Origin: Natrinema ejinorense
GTDB taxonomy: Archaea; Halobacteriota; Halobacteria; Halobacteriales; Natrialbaceae
Assembly (NCBI RefSeq): GCF_002494345.1
Contig: NZ_NXNI01000001.1
Coordinates: forward strand, 1,674,001 to 1,738,000
Length of the DNA stretch: 64,000 nt
Direction of reading: 5' to 3'
The translations under genes were made by a program, and so were the position numbers. The notes below the pieces were generated by a model, which worked only from the letters and a program-made list of their open reading frames with translations, made no database searches and was not told where the DNA came from. Within the stretch, counting starts at the first letter, position 1. Each line of letters opens with the position of its first letter. Shown here in pieces: positions 26,737 through 35,196 of the stretch.

Positions 26737-27957
26737 ATGATCGAGACCCTCGACGATCTGGCCGTCGACGGGACTACTATCGGCGTTCGCGTCGACATTA
26801 ATAGTCCGATCGACGACGGCACGCTCGCGGACGACGCCCGACTCCGCGCCCACGTCGACACCCTCTCGGAACTGCTCGAACGCGGGGGCCGCGTCGCCGT
26901 TCTCGCCCACCAGGGCCGGCCCGGCGGTGACGATTTCGTCTGCCTCGAGCCCCACGCCGATCGCCTCTCGGAACTGCTCGACCAGCCCGTCGAGTACGCC
27001 GATTCGACCTTTACGAGCGCCGCTCGCACGGCCGTCGAGGAGCTTACGAACGGCGACTGCGTCGTCCTCGAGAACACGCGCTTCTACAGCGAGGAGTACA
27101 TGGAATTCGAGCCCGAACGAGCCGCCCGGACCCACCTCGTCGAGGGACTAGAACCCGTCCTCGACGCGTACGTCAACGACGCCTTCGCCGCCGCCCACCG
27201 CTCTCAACCCTCGCTCGTCGGACTGCCGACGGTCCTTCCCAGCTACGCTGGCCGCGTGATGGAGTCCGAACTCGATATTCTCGGCTCTATCGAAGCGACC
27301 CCCGAACCACGAGTGTACGTTCTCGGTGGCGCGAAAGTATCGGATTCGATCGACGTCGCCTGGTCCGTCCTGGAGAAGGGGCTGGCCGATCACGTCCTCA
27401 CCGCGGGCGTCGTCGGCAACGTCTTTCTCATCGCGGACGGCGTCGACCTCGGCGACGCCAGTTCCGATTTCATCTACGACCAGGGGTACTGGGACGAGAT
27501 CGACCGTGCCGCGGATTTACTCGACGCCTACGGTGACCGAATCGCGCTTCCGAGAGACGTCGCCGTCGCTCGTGATGGCAGCCGCCACGAACTCGGTGTC
27601 AACGCCTTGCCACCCGGAGACGGCGAGTCCGCGATGGATATCGGCGGGTCGACGCTCGACTACTACCGGCGGATCCTCACGGATGCCGAAACGGTGATCC
27701 TCAACGGGCCGGCCGGCGTCTTCGAGGACGACCGCTTCCAGAACGGGACCAAGCAACTCTACGGCGCTGCCACGGAGACCACGACGAGCATCGTCGGCGG
27801 TGGCGATACGGCCTCCGCACTGCGCAAACTCGGCGTTACGGGCTTCTCTCACGTCAGTACCGGCGGCGGCGCCGCGTTGCGGATGCTCACCGCGGAATCA
27901 CTTCCAGCCGTCACGGCACTCGAGAATGCCCCCCAGCAACCCGCAGCCCACGATTGA
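26737..27957 (+). CDS. pgk: Phosphoglycerate kinase (406 aa)
   Basis: Converts 1,3-bisphosphoglycerate plus ADP to 3-phosphoglycerate plus ATP, or the reverse. Motifs: RVDINSPID (family DxN site), VAVLAHQGRPGG, VLENTRFYSEE, VYVLGGAKVSDSIDV, and the nucleotide loop SIVGGGDTASALRKLG. The ATG 26737 begins at the N-terminal strand; a TTG-like upstream start adds only five residues. The gene ends 32 bp inside the next one. Confidence 0.96.
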   Translation: MIETLDDLAVDGTTIGVRVDINSPIDDGTLADDARLRAHVDTLSELLERGGRVAVLAHQGRPGGDDFVCLEPHADRLSELLDQPVEYADSTFTSAARTAVEELTNGDCVVLENTRFYSEEYMEFEPERAARTHLVEGLEPVLDAYVNDAFAAAHRSQPSLVGLPTVLPSYAGRVMESELDILGSIEATPEPRVYVLGGAKVSDSIDVAWSVLEKGLADHVLTAGVVGNVFLIADGVDLGDASSDFIYDQGYWDEIDRAADLLDAYGDRIALPRDVAVARDGSRHELGVNALPPGDGESAMDIGGSTLDYYRRILTDAETVILNGPAGVFEDDRFQNGTKQLYGAATETTTSIVGGGDTASALRKLGVTGFSHVSTGGGAALRMLTAESLPAVTALENAPQQPAAHD

Positions 27958-28441
27958 GCCCGCCACGCGGGACGATATCGACACCGTCGCCGACCTGTGG
28001 GTCCGCCTCGCCCGCGACCAGCGCCAGCACGATTCCGCCGTTCGCCCGGAAGCGAACCGCGAGGCGATGCGGGAGACGCTCGGAGCGTACCTCGTCAACG
28101 ACGGGCTGCTCGTCGCCCGCCTTGGCGACAGGATCGTCGGGTTCGCCTCCGTCTCGATCGAACGCGGAACCCTCGAACTCGAGACCACACGCGGCCTCCT
28201 CTCGAACATCTACGTCGAACCCGCCGCCCGGGATCGGGGAATCGGCTCCGCACTGCTCGAGGCCGCCGAGGAGTCACTCCTCGAACAGGGGGCCGACGTG
28301 ATGCTCCTCGAAGTGATGGCCGACAACGGAGGTGCACGGCAGTTTTACCGTCGGAACGGCTACGACGAGTTCCGGGTGACGATGCGACGCTCGCTCGCGG
28401 ACCGGGACGAAAACGATACACATTCAAAGGAGGACGGCTAA
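27926..28441 (+). CDS. GNAT family N-acetyltransferase (171 aa)
   Basis: The acetyl-CoA loop is YVEPAARDRGIGSALLEAAE, with the Q/RxxGxG/A pattern, and the fold ends in NGGARQFYRRNGYDEFRVTM. Start ATG 27926 lies within the last 11 codons of pgk in another frame, so the two genes overlap by 32 bp and are probably co-transcribed. The acceptor is unknown. Confidence 0.87.
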   Translation: MPPSNPQPTIEPATRDDIDTVADLWVRLARDQRQHDSAVRPEANREAMRETLGAYLVNDGLLVARLGDRIVGFASVSIERGTLELETTRGLLSNIYVEPAARDRGIGSALLEAAEESLLEQGADVMLLEVMADNGGARQFYRRNGYDEFRVTMRRSLADRDENDTHSKEDG

Positions 28442-28453
28442 CTCACGGAGTGC

Positions 28454-28527
28454 GCCAGGGGAGCATGGGCGGTTCATGCACTCGACTTGTAATCGAGACT
28501 TCGTGGGTTCAAATCCCACCCCTGGCT
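28454..28527 (+). tRNA. tRNA-Thr (anticodon UGU)
   Basis: A 74-nt cloverleaf: acceptor GCCAGGG/CCCTGGC, D stem GCAT/ATGC, anticodon stem CTCGA/TCGAG around CTTGTAA (anticodon TGT), T-arm GTGGG-TTCAAAT-CCCAC, discriminator T. The intergenic 12 bp upstream include the end of the acetyltransferase. No intron or CCA. Confidence 0.95.
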
Positions 28528-28944
28528 TGAACCCGCAGGTACCAAGCTCTTACTGGCTGAAACCGCCTGTTTTTGGTATTCCACAAACCGGGGACTCCGA
28601 ATCGACGAGTCAACGTTCATTCTACCGCCGGATCGAACGAGGGTGTTGTCGCTCGAGCACCGCGACCGATGGGGTCGGTCCGTTCTGCAGAGCGACACCA
28701 GGAACGCCGAGTCCGTCATCGGCCATCCGAAACACGTGAGCGAACGGTCTGTTCCGGCTGGACCGCGGCTGACGAGGAGGTTTGCGTTGTCCGCCGATAC
28801 GTCACAGGTCCGGGAACGCAACCGACTTACTGAGCCGAATCCTTCTCGGAGCTGATCCTGACATCTCGTATCCCCGGCCGTAGCTGAGAGAGGAAGCGCC
28901 GTTAGCTGCAAAAAGTTGTGAATGCCCCCGGGTTCGTGGCCGAA
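28528..28944. other. Gene-poor stretch after tRNA-Thr
   Basis: About 415 bp without a convincing gene on either strand; open frames here have arginine/serine-rich translations that do not resemble haloarchaeal proteins. No copy of the tRNA 3' end was found. The stretch may be relic DNA. Confidence 0.5.
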
Positions 28945-29289
28945 TTAGACCTTCTTAACGGCGTGTTCGGAGTCCCAGCCGGCTCCCTTGCCGAAATCGA
29001 GTTCGACGAACTGCTCACCCGACGATTCGTAGATGCTGAGCACTTCCGTCTCCCACCCGCGGCAGGCGTAGGGGCCGGTTCGACTCCAGTCTCCGTTCGG
29101 CGGGTCCTCCATCAGCTGATAGCAGTCGTCACAGTCACTACAGGGACTGTACGTGATTGTGTCGCCGACGGAGAGATGGGTCGCCGAAGCGCTTCCGGCT
29201 GCCATCGCGATGCCGCCGACGCTGGCGAGTCCGATGCCGGTCGTTCGAAGGACGCTACGTCGATCGATACCTGCATCATTATCTGACAT
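28945..29289 (-). CDS. Tat-exported small protein (114 aa)
   Basis: The N-terminus DRRSVLRTTGIGLASVGGIA plus AMAAGSASA is a twin-arginine signal with an AxA-like cleavage site at about residue 37. The mature part of about 77 residues has four cysteines in PCSDCDDC and YACRGWE, which could bind metal or form disulfides outside the cell. Upstream, CTAGATCTAG (29331-29340) and an A+T-rich tract with ATACATATATC serve as likely promoter. Function unknown. Confidence 0.78.
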   Translation of the reverse strand: MSDNDAGIDRRSVLRTTGIGLASVGGIAMAAGSASATHLSVGDTITYSPCSDCDDCYQLMEDPPNGDWSRTGPYACRGWETEVLSIYESSGEQFVELDFGKGAGWDSEHAVKKV

Positions 29290-29488
29290 GACTTCATAGA
29301 GTAGACATCGGTGGAAATGATAAATCTTTGCTAGATCTAGTTTTATCATATACATATATCGTTCAGTTATTAAAAGTAGTAAATACGGTGGTGCAGGGTC
29401 GGATCTCTTATCGTTGTTGATGCGCCAGTGCAGAGCCACCGAATTGAAACGACTGGTCATCGAACCCAGTCACGGACTGACAGCGCCG

Positions 29489-29871
29489 ATGACTGACTCT
29501 CACCAGCCGTCACCATCGGACCTCTTGACCGATCTTCTCGACGACAGCGATCACAACGAGGTGGGGGCGGATCGGCGCGGCAGACGGTGTCCCGCGGAGA
29601 GTCACTTCCGGTGTCGCTGACCGTGACGAACACCTCGGAGACCGACGGCCGGTTTCTCGCAGCCCCGTATTGGCCGACGGAACGCATCGCGGACGACGAC
29701 GAATCGCACATTCTCGAGCGTGAGGTGTCCGCCGGCGACGATGCGACGTTCTCCCTCGAGCTCGATACGAAGTACACGACCGAGACACCGGACTCGGTAA
29801 CGCTGTCGATTCGAGGGTATATTACCGCCGACCGTGAGGTCGCGGTTCGCGGGCGTTCCGCACAGAACTAA
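29489..29871 (+). pseudogene. Frameshifted small gene (G5 tract)
   Basis: Frame one (29489-29620) begins MTDSHQPSPSDLLTDLLDD and then runs into out-of-frame sequence. Frame two (to 29871) encodes SLPVSLTVTNTSETDGRF, a beta-sandwich-like region. Adding one G to the G5 run at 29563-29567 joins them as a single 127-residue protein. So this is a gene with a one-base loss in a homopolymer, by mutation or sequencing error. The fold resembles an Ig-like domain; function unknown. Confidence 0.55.
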
Positions 29872-29887
29872 GCCCGTCGGCTGTCCC

Positions 29888-30000
29888 GGTCGCCCTTCCC
29901 AGGTCTCACCGATCGGTTCGTACTCGAGGGAACCCCGCGCGTCGAGTTTCTCGAGCGTCCGATAGAGCGGTTTCGTTGCTTGTACACGAGTTGTAATTGA
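29888..30000 (-). pseudogene. Winged-helix regulator fragment
   Basis: One minus-strand frame reads ATKPLYRTLEKLDARGSLEY and EPIGETWEGRP, which looks like the recognition helix and wing of a PadR/MarR-type regulator. It is only about 35 residues, lacks a start codon and flanking domain, and the sequence beyond is not protein-like. A decayed gene is the simplest reading. The rest of 29872-30304 has no gene. Confidence 0.35.
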
Positions 30001-30304
30001 TCGATGCCGTGTCCGGCGGGAACGGCCCGTCAGTCATTCGAACACCCCATGCACTGCTATCGGAGCTGCTACATATAAAATACCGATCCAATGGCCTTCA
30101 TTTAGGAGTTCGACCGAGTCGATGTTTCGACAGCGGTCCGGCGACGATTCGCCGAGCGTGAGACAGTGACAGCACAACGGCCTCGGGGCGGAGTGGTCGG
30201 TATCCGACAAGCGGGCCAGGTTCCCACTGTCTCAAACGGTCGAGCCCGACACGAGCGGCCTCGAGTCGGACAGGCTCGGAACGCGAACGGATCGGTCGAA
30301 ACCC

Positions 30305-30475
30305 TCACCAGAGGCCGAGCAGGTTCCCCGTGACGAGGACGGCGAACAGCACCAGCGCGATGGCCACGAGCACTACCGACTCGGGCGAACCTGACGAGTG
30401 GAAAAAGCGCGTGAGTCGTCTCGATCCCATCCTCTTCCCGCTGACGATCAATCGCTCACCCTCCTTGCTTGCCAT
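30305..30475 (-). CDS. Small single-helix membrane protein (56 aa)
   Basis: A 56-residue protein with a basic N-terminal part (MASKEGERLIVSGKRMGSRR) and one membrane helix, SVVLVAIALVLFAVLVTGN, ending LLGLW. An internal ATG 16 residues in (M of MGSRRL) could also be the start. The clean helix and haloarchaeal codon use favour a real gene. Function unknown. Confidence 0.6.
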   Translation of the reverse strand: MASKEGERLIVSGKRMGSRRLTRFFHSSGSPESVVLVAIALVLFAVLVTGNLLGLW

Positions 30476-30973
30476 GTGATGTCATGGGTTGTCTTTGACT
30501 AAAAGTTGTTTGTAGCGCTCCTGTCATTCCGGACCGAGTATCGGGCGAGGTGACCGTCGAGACACACCCAATCGTCACTGTCAGCGGAGTCGAACGGGAG
30601 ATTCGATATCGGGCGTGGATGGATGCGGACAGTCTCGATGTTGGCAGTTTTATCATCGTACACCGCTCCCATGTAACTGTCCGCGGGATCCCCCGAAAAC
30701 TACCACCTACCGCCACCGTGGGCGACGGTTTCCGGGCAGTGAACGGCGTGCCCTCCGTGACCGACGGCGCGACGGATTCTCGTGGAGCGACCGAACACGA
30801 CGTTCCAGACGACACGTCGATTGCCACGTCAGCAGCGGTGGTGAACGGACCGTGTGGGACACCGACGCCGACTGGCGAGGACGGACGACTCCGAACCCAG
30901 GGTACACCGATCGATATCGCAGCCACAACACGGCGACGAACCGTTTGGGTGATCACTCGAGCGCCGGCGGACC
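30476..30973. other. Gene-poor stretch
   Basis: About 500 bp with only low-quality open frames on both strands (no conserved segment, biased residues unlike neighbours). The whole 28.5-31 kb zone is sparse and contains gene fragments, suggesting a site of old insertions and deletions. Confidence 0.5.
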
Positions 30974-31594
30974 CTATTCGGTTTTCGGCCCCTTCGCAAC
31001 GCGGGCCTCGCTCGTCAGGGCGTCGACGTGGACGTGAACCGGTCCCGAGTCGGTCTCGAGGAGGACGATCCAGGATGCGCTGGTCCGGTGTGGGTCCTCT
31101 CGGACGGAGACCTCGCTGTACCCCTCCTGTTCGGCCGTCTTTCTGGCGACCCGTTCCGCCTCGTCGGCGTCTTCGATCCGGAGGTCGTCGGTCAGGCGGA
31201 CGGTCACGATCGGCACGTCGGCCATGCGGACGACCCGTTCCGTAACGCTGCCGACCAGCACGCGGTCGAGTCCGGTCCGGCCCTGTGTTCCCATGACGAT
31301 CATGTCGATCCCGTGTTCGTCGACGTACGCGAGGATCTCTTCGTGGGGGACACCCTGTTCGACCGCGGTGACGGCGTCGACTCCCTCCCTCGTCGCCTCG
31401 GTTTCGACGCGCTCGACTGCCCGTTCGGCCGCCGGGATGGCTTCATCGGTCTGGAGCGTCCCGAGGGGTCCTTCGGGAACGATCGACAGCGCATGGATCG
31501 TCGCGTCGAACCGATCCGCGATCGTCAACCCGTGTGTGATCGATTGACGGGTCCCGTCGCTCCCGTCGGTCGGGATGAGGATGTCCTGATACAT
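30974..31594 (-). CDS. Universal stress protein with C-terminal extension (206 aa)
   Basis: Residues 1-135 are a UspA domain (MYQDILIPTDGSDGTRQSIT; nucleotide loop GTQGRTGLDRVLVGSVTERV). About 65 further residues (EDADEAERVARKTAEQEGYS and WIVLLETDSGPVHVHVDALT) are an acidic alpha-beta addition of unknown role. The extension is not a second UspA domain. The gene diverges from the acyl-CoA ligase operon. Confidence 0.9.
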   Translation of the reverse strand: MYQDILIPTDGSDGTRQSITHGLTIADRFDATIHALSIVPEGPLGTLQTDEAIPAAERAVERVETEATREGVDAVTAVEQGVPHEEILAYVDEHGIDMIVMGTQGRTGLDRVLVGSVTERVVRMADVPIVTVRLTDDLRIEDADEAERVARKTAEQEGYSEVSVREDPHRTSASWIVLLETDSGPVHVHVDALTSEARVAKGPKTE

Positions 31595-31738
31595 GACACG
31601 GGGACATAAGCTGTCTGTCCCTAAATACTCCCTCGGTGAGGGCTCGCATTCGAACGCCAGATCGCGTTCTTTTCAATTCAGTTACACCCTCCCTCATTAT
31701 CGCTGGAAAGTGATTCCGGTCGTCCTATCGAACGATGT

Positions 31739-31770
31739 AAATCTTTTTTACGATACGCGCAAACGTATCG
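31739..31770 (+). promoter_or_regulatory. Promoter and inverted repeat of acyl-CoA ligase operon
   Basis: A TATA-like tract AAATCTTTTTTA (31739-31750) is followed by CGATACG (31751-31757) and CGTATCG (31764-31770), perfect inverted half-sites spaced by six bases and ending nine bases before the ATG at 31779. A protein bound here would sit on the expected start of transcription, so a repressor site is likely. Confidence 0.45.
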
Positions 31771-31778
31771 CACGGAGC

Positions 31779-33347
31779 ATGACAAATCTTGTCACTAATC
31801 TTGCGGATGCCGTCGATGAATACGGCGACAATACCGCGATCGGATTTCGGGGCTCGGAAACGAGTTACGAGGAGTTCTGGGGGCAGACAGGGGCGTTCGC
31901 CACCGCACTCGAGGAACGCGGCCTCGGCGAGGGCGACCGCGTCGCACTCTATCTGCCGAACGTTCCGCCGTTTCTGATCGCCTTCCACGGAACGCTTCGA
32001 GCCGGCGGGGTCGTCGTCCCGATGAACCCGCAGTACAAATCCCGCGAGATCGGTCATCTGCTGGGGGACAGCGAGGCAAAAGTCGTCGTCGCGCTGGCCG
32101 ATCTCGTTCCGTTCGTCAACGAGGTCAAAGACGAGACGGCCGTCGAGCACGTGGTCAGCATCGGCGGCGAGGCCGACGGTGCGAGCACGCTCGAGGAGTT
32201 CCTCGAGCCGGGTGATCCCGACGTCGCCGACCGCGACGACGACGACGTCGCGGTCCAGCCCTACACCTCGGGGACGACCGGGCAGCCGAAGGGCGTCCAG
32301 CTCACCCACGCGAACCTCGCGTCGAACGCGAACGCGGCGTCGAAGCTCATTCCGGACGGGATTCGGCCGGACGACAAACAGCTCGGCGTGTTGCCGCTGT
32401 TCCACATCTACGGGATGACCGTCGTGATGAACACGGCGCTGTTCAACGGCGCTGCCTTCTACCCGATGCCCGAATGGGACGCACAGGACGCCGTCTCGCT
32501 CGTCGAGGACGAGGAACTGACGATCGTCCACGGCGTGCCGGCGATGTACAACGACGTCATCAACCAGCCCAACGCCGAGGAGTTCGATCTCTCGTCGGTG
32601 CGGCTCTGTGGCGTCGGGGGCTCCGGGATCCCCGTCGAGGTCCTGCGTCGGTTCGAGGACCTCTACGAGCCGAAGGTCTACGAGGGATACGGACTGACCG
32701 AGACCAGTCCGATCACGCACTTCAACAGCCCGCTGGACGGCCGCCGCGTCGGCAGCGTGGGGAAGACCGTCCCCGGCGTCGACTCCAAGGTCGTCGACGA
32801 GGATTTCGAGGAGGTATCGCCGGTCGAGGAGGGACCGATCGACGAGGAAGAGGCCGACATCCGCGAGATCACCGGCGAGATCGTCGTCGCCGGCCCGAAC
32901 GTCATGAAAGGCTACTACGGCCTGCCCGAGGCCAACGAGGAGGCCTTCACCGAGGAGGGTGGCCGCCGCTGGTTCCACACCGGCGACATCGGTTACAAGG
33001 ACGAAGACGGCTTCTTCTACGTCGTCGACCGCGAGAAGCACATGATCGTCACCGGCGGCTACAACGTCTATCCGCGGGAGGTCGAGGAACTCCTCTTCGA
33101 GCACGAGGACGTCGCCGACGCCGCCGTGGCCGGCATCCCCGACGAACGCCGCGGGGAGACGGTCAAGGCCTTCATCGTTCGCACGCCCAACGGCGACGTC
33201 ACCGAAGACGAGATCAAAGAGTACTGCCTGACCAACCTCGCGGAGTACAAACACCCGCGTGAAGTCGAGTTCGTCGACGAACTCCCCCGAACGACGACCG
33301 GGAAAGTCCAGAAGTTCAAACTTCGCGAAGAGGAGGGGGACGCATAA
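31779..33347 (+). CDS. AMP-dependent acyl-CoA synthetase (522 aa)
   Basis: Adenylate-forming enzyme that activates a carboxylic (probably fatty) acid to its CoA ester. Motifs: YTSGTTGQPKGVQLTHANL (P-loop), YGLTETSPITHFN, WFHTGDIGY, DREKHMIVTGGYNVYPREVE and the final lysine region TGKVQKFKLR. Next gene overlaps by one base (TAATG), an enoyl-CoA hydratase, which agrees with fatty-acid or aromatic/branched acid breakdown. Substrate length unknown. Confidence 0.94.
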   Translation: MTNLVTNLADAVDEYGDNTAIGFRGSETSYEEFWGQTGAFATALEERGLGEGDRVALYLPNVPPFLIAFHGTLRAGGVVVPMNPQYKSREIGHLLGDSEAKVVVALADLVPFVNEVKDETAVEHVVSIGGEADGASTLEEFLEPGDPDVADRDDDDVAVQPYTSGTTGQPKGVQLTHANLASNANAASKLIPDGIRPDDKQLGVLPLFHIYGMTVVMNTALFNGAAFYPMPEWDAQDAVSLVEDEELTIVHGVPAMYNDVINQPNAEEFDLSSVRLCGVGGSGIPVEVLRRFEDLYEPKVYEGYGLTETSPITHFNSPLDGRRVGSVGKTVPGVDSKVVDEDFEEVSPVEEGPIDEEEADIREITGEIVVAGPNVMKGYYGLPEANEEAFTEEGGRRWFHTGDIGYKDEDGFFYVVDREKHMIVTGGYNVYPREVEELLFEHEDVADAAVAGIPDERRGETVKAFIVRTPNGDVTEDEIKEYCLTNLAEYKHPREVEFVDELPRTTTGKVQKFKLREEEGDA

Positions 33348-34147
33348 TGTCGCTCGGCGACGACGTCCTCCTCGAGATCGAAGACGAGGGGGTCGCGACG
33401 ATCACGCTCAACCAGCCGGACCGACGCAACCCCCTCTCGGAGGGGATCAGTGCCGGACTCACCGAGGCCCTCGACGAAATCGAAGACAGCGACGCCCGCT
33501 GCGTGATCGTCGAGGGGTCGGGCGGCTCGTTCTCGGCCGGCGGCGACATCGAGTCGATGGTCGAAGGCATCGAAAACGATGTCCCCGCCGACGAACGGGT
33601 CCGCACGCTCGAGCGGTCGACGAACGAACTGATGCGGCGGCTGATCGACTTCCCGGTGCCGACGGTTGCGGTCATCGACGGCCCCGCCGTCGGTGCCGGT
33701 GCGAACCTGGCGCTGGCCTGTGACATGCAACTCGCCACCGAGGACGCCGTCTTCGGCTTCGTCTTCCGGCAGGTGGGCCTGAGCGTCGACGCCGGCACCT
33801 CCTATCTGCTCCCCCGAGTCGTCGGGGAAAACGTCGCGAAGGAACTCGTGCTCACGGGCGACATCATCGACGCCGAGCACGCACTGGAGATCGGCCTCGT
33901 CAACCACGTCTACGACAGCGACGAGGTCGACGAGCGGGTCGAGGAGTTCGTCGGACGGATCGTCTCCGGCCCGCCGATCGCGCTGCGTCACGCCAACCGC
34001 CTCCTCGGCGAGGGCCTCGAGAAATCCCTCGAGCAAGCCCTCACCGACGAGGCCACGGCACAGGGGATCGTCTTCGAGACCGAGGATCACGAGGAAGGAG
34101 TGAGCGCCTTCTTCGAGGATCGCGATCCGGAGTACGAAGGGCGATAG
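33347..34147 (+). CDS. Enoyl-CoA hydratase/isomerase family protein (266 aa)
   Basis: Crotonase-fold protein, probably hydrating enoyl-CoA in beta-oxidation. Oxyanion-hole segments are SFSAGGDIESM and GPAVGAGANLALACDMQLA. The first Glu of the usual hydratase catalytic pair is not obvious (region QVGLSVDAGTSYLLPRVVG), so isomerase activity is also possible. The ATG overlaps the ligase stop by one base. Confidence 0.92.
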   Translation: MSLGDDVLLEIEDEGVATITLNQPDRRNPLSEGISAGLTEALDEIEDSDARCVIVEGSGGSFSAGGDIESMVEGIENDVPADERVRTLERSTNELMRRLIDFPVPTVAVIDGPAVGAGANLALACDMQLATEDAVFGFVFRQVGLSVDAGTSYLLPRVVGENVAKELVLTGDIIDAEHALEIGLVNHVYDSDEVDERVEEFVGRIVSGPPIALRHANRLLGEGLEKSLEQALTDEATAQGIVFETEDHEEGVSAFFEDRDPEYEGR

Positions 34148-34283
34148 GCGGTCGACGCCGTTTCTGTCCGGACCAGCAGCCGGTTCGGAACCGACGAGCG
34201 ATCTCCTCGATGTGTCGCTCGGCCCGCTCGAACCGGCACCGATATCCGTAATTGTTTTCTCGTAGTTGTTGGAACGTATACCA

Positions 34284-34496
34284 ATGACATCGCCTCCGTT
34301 TCGAGACCGGAGCCGGATACGGGCTGGTGCCGCGATCGGTCTCCTGTGGCTTTTGAGTACAGTTTATGGGTTCATCGGCCCCGGTAGTCTCTTGCTCTTT
34401 TCGATTCTGCCACTCGTCCTCGTCGGAAGCGTCGTCCTGCTGTCCCTGTTCTACCGATTAGTCGTCGCTATCGAACACATCGCCTACGAATCGTAG
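34284..34496 (+). CDS. Small two-helix membrane protein (70 aa)
   Basis: Two hydrophobic helices (GAAIGLLWLLSTVYGFIG and LLLFSILPLVLVGSVVLLSL) and a short soluble tail (VVAIEHIAYES). An upstream TTG at 34266 is in frame but the ATG at 34284 is preferred. Preceded by A+T-rich sequence. Function unknown. Confidence 0.7.
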   Translation: MTSPPFRDRSRIRAGAAIGLLWLLSTVYGFIGPGSLLLFSILPLVLVGSVVLLSLFYRLVVAIEHIAYES

Positions 34497-34534
34497 CGGG
34501 GTCGGGTCGAGGGCGCAGACGCCCCAGCCGCCGG

Positions 34535-34981
34535 TTACTGCGTGATCCCTCCGACGGGAACCAGCGTCGACACCCGCGCGTTCTCCTTGATCTTGAGCCC
34601 CCCGTCGGCGACCGTCAGCGGGATCAACGGGAGGTGGTCTCGTACCTGCATCGACGGATGCGAGCCGCCACGAGCTAACAGTTCGTTCCGTGGCTGGAGC
34701 TGTACCGGTTCCTCGAGATCCGTCAGGAACTCGTTGTGCTGAAGGACGTACTGGCCGCCCTCGAGGTGCCACCAGCCGTACTCGTCCTGGGGGGTATCGA
34801 GTTCCGTCGGCACCGGCTCGAGGTCGGCGTCCGTGAGTTCGTCGCCGCCGAAGTCCAGCCGGCCGGGGGCGGCCACCTCGTAGATGGCGCTGACCGTCAA
34901 GTCGATCCCGTCTTCGGAGACCTGAACCGGTTCGTACACCAGATTGTCGACGTACTCGGTGAGAGGGTGTTCGGTAGACAT
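34535..34981 (-). CDS. dCTP deaminase/dUTPase-like protein (148 aa)
   Basis: The sequence resembles the trimeric dUTPase/dCTP-deaminase fold, ending QPRNELLARGGSHPSMQVRD, LPLIPL and IKENARVSTLVPVGG. The first half is DVLYEP-like (VDNLVYEPVQVSEDGIDLTV). The usual catalytic motif could not be matched one to one, so activity is uncertain. ATG 34981 (MSTEHPLTEYVDNL) is used; longer in-frame start is unlike the family. Confidence 0.65.
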   Translation of the reverse strand: MSTEHPLTEYVDNLVYEPVQVSEDGIDLTVSAIYEVAAPGRLDFGGDELTDADLEPVPTELDTPQDEYGWWHLEGGQYVLQHNEFLTDLEEPVQLQPRNELLARGGSHPSMQVRDHLPLIPLTVADGGLKIKENARVSTLVPVGGITQ

Positions 34982-35196
34982 GTCGGGTGATACGACGCTT
35001 CCGAGCATCAAAAAGGATACTGTCGGACGTTTTGTGGGTCCGTCTCGACAGACACACGGACGGTCGGGCACAGTCTGCAGGAACTGCGTTCCTGCGTCTC
35101 GTTCCCCCGCCGATTGGAACCGGGAAGCGGCCGGGACGCGTGGCGGAGGCGGTCTGCCTCCCGGAACCCTATAGGCTGGGGCCCGTATGCCGTCGT

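Noticed and set aside
28474-28911. Minus-strand frame across tRNA-Thr
   Set aside because: It reads through the tRNA gene and shows no protein-like features.
30550-31245. A 231-codon frame across 30.5-31.2 kb
   Set aside because: The first half has no recognisable segment and the second half is antisense to the stress protein; the composition is unlike neighbours.
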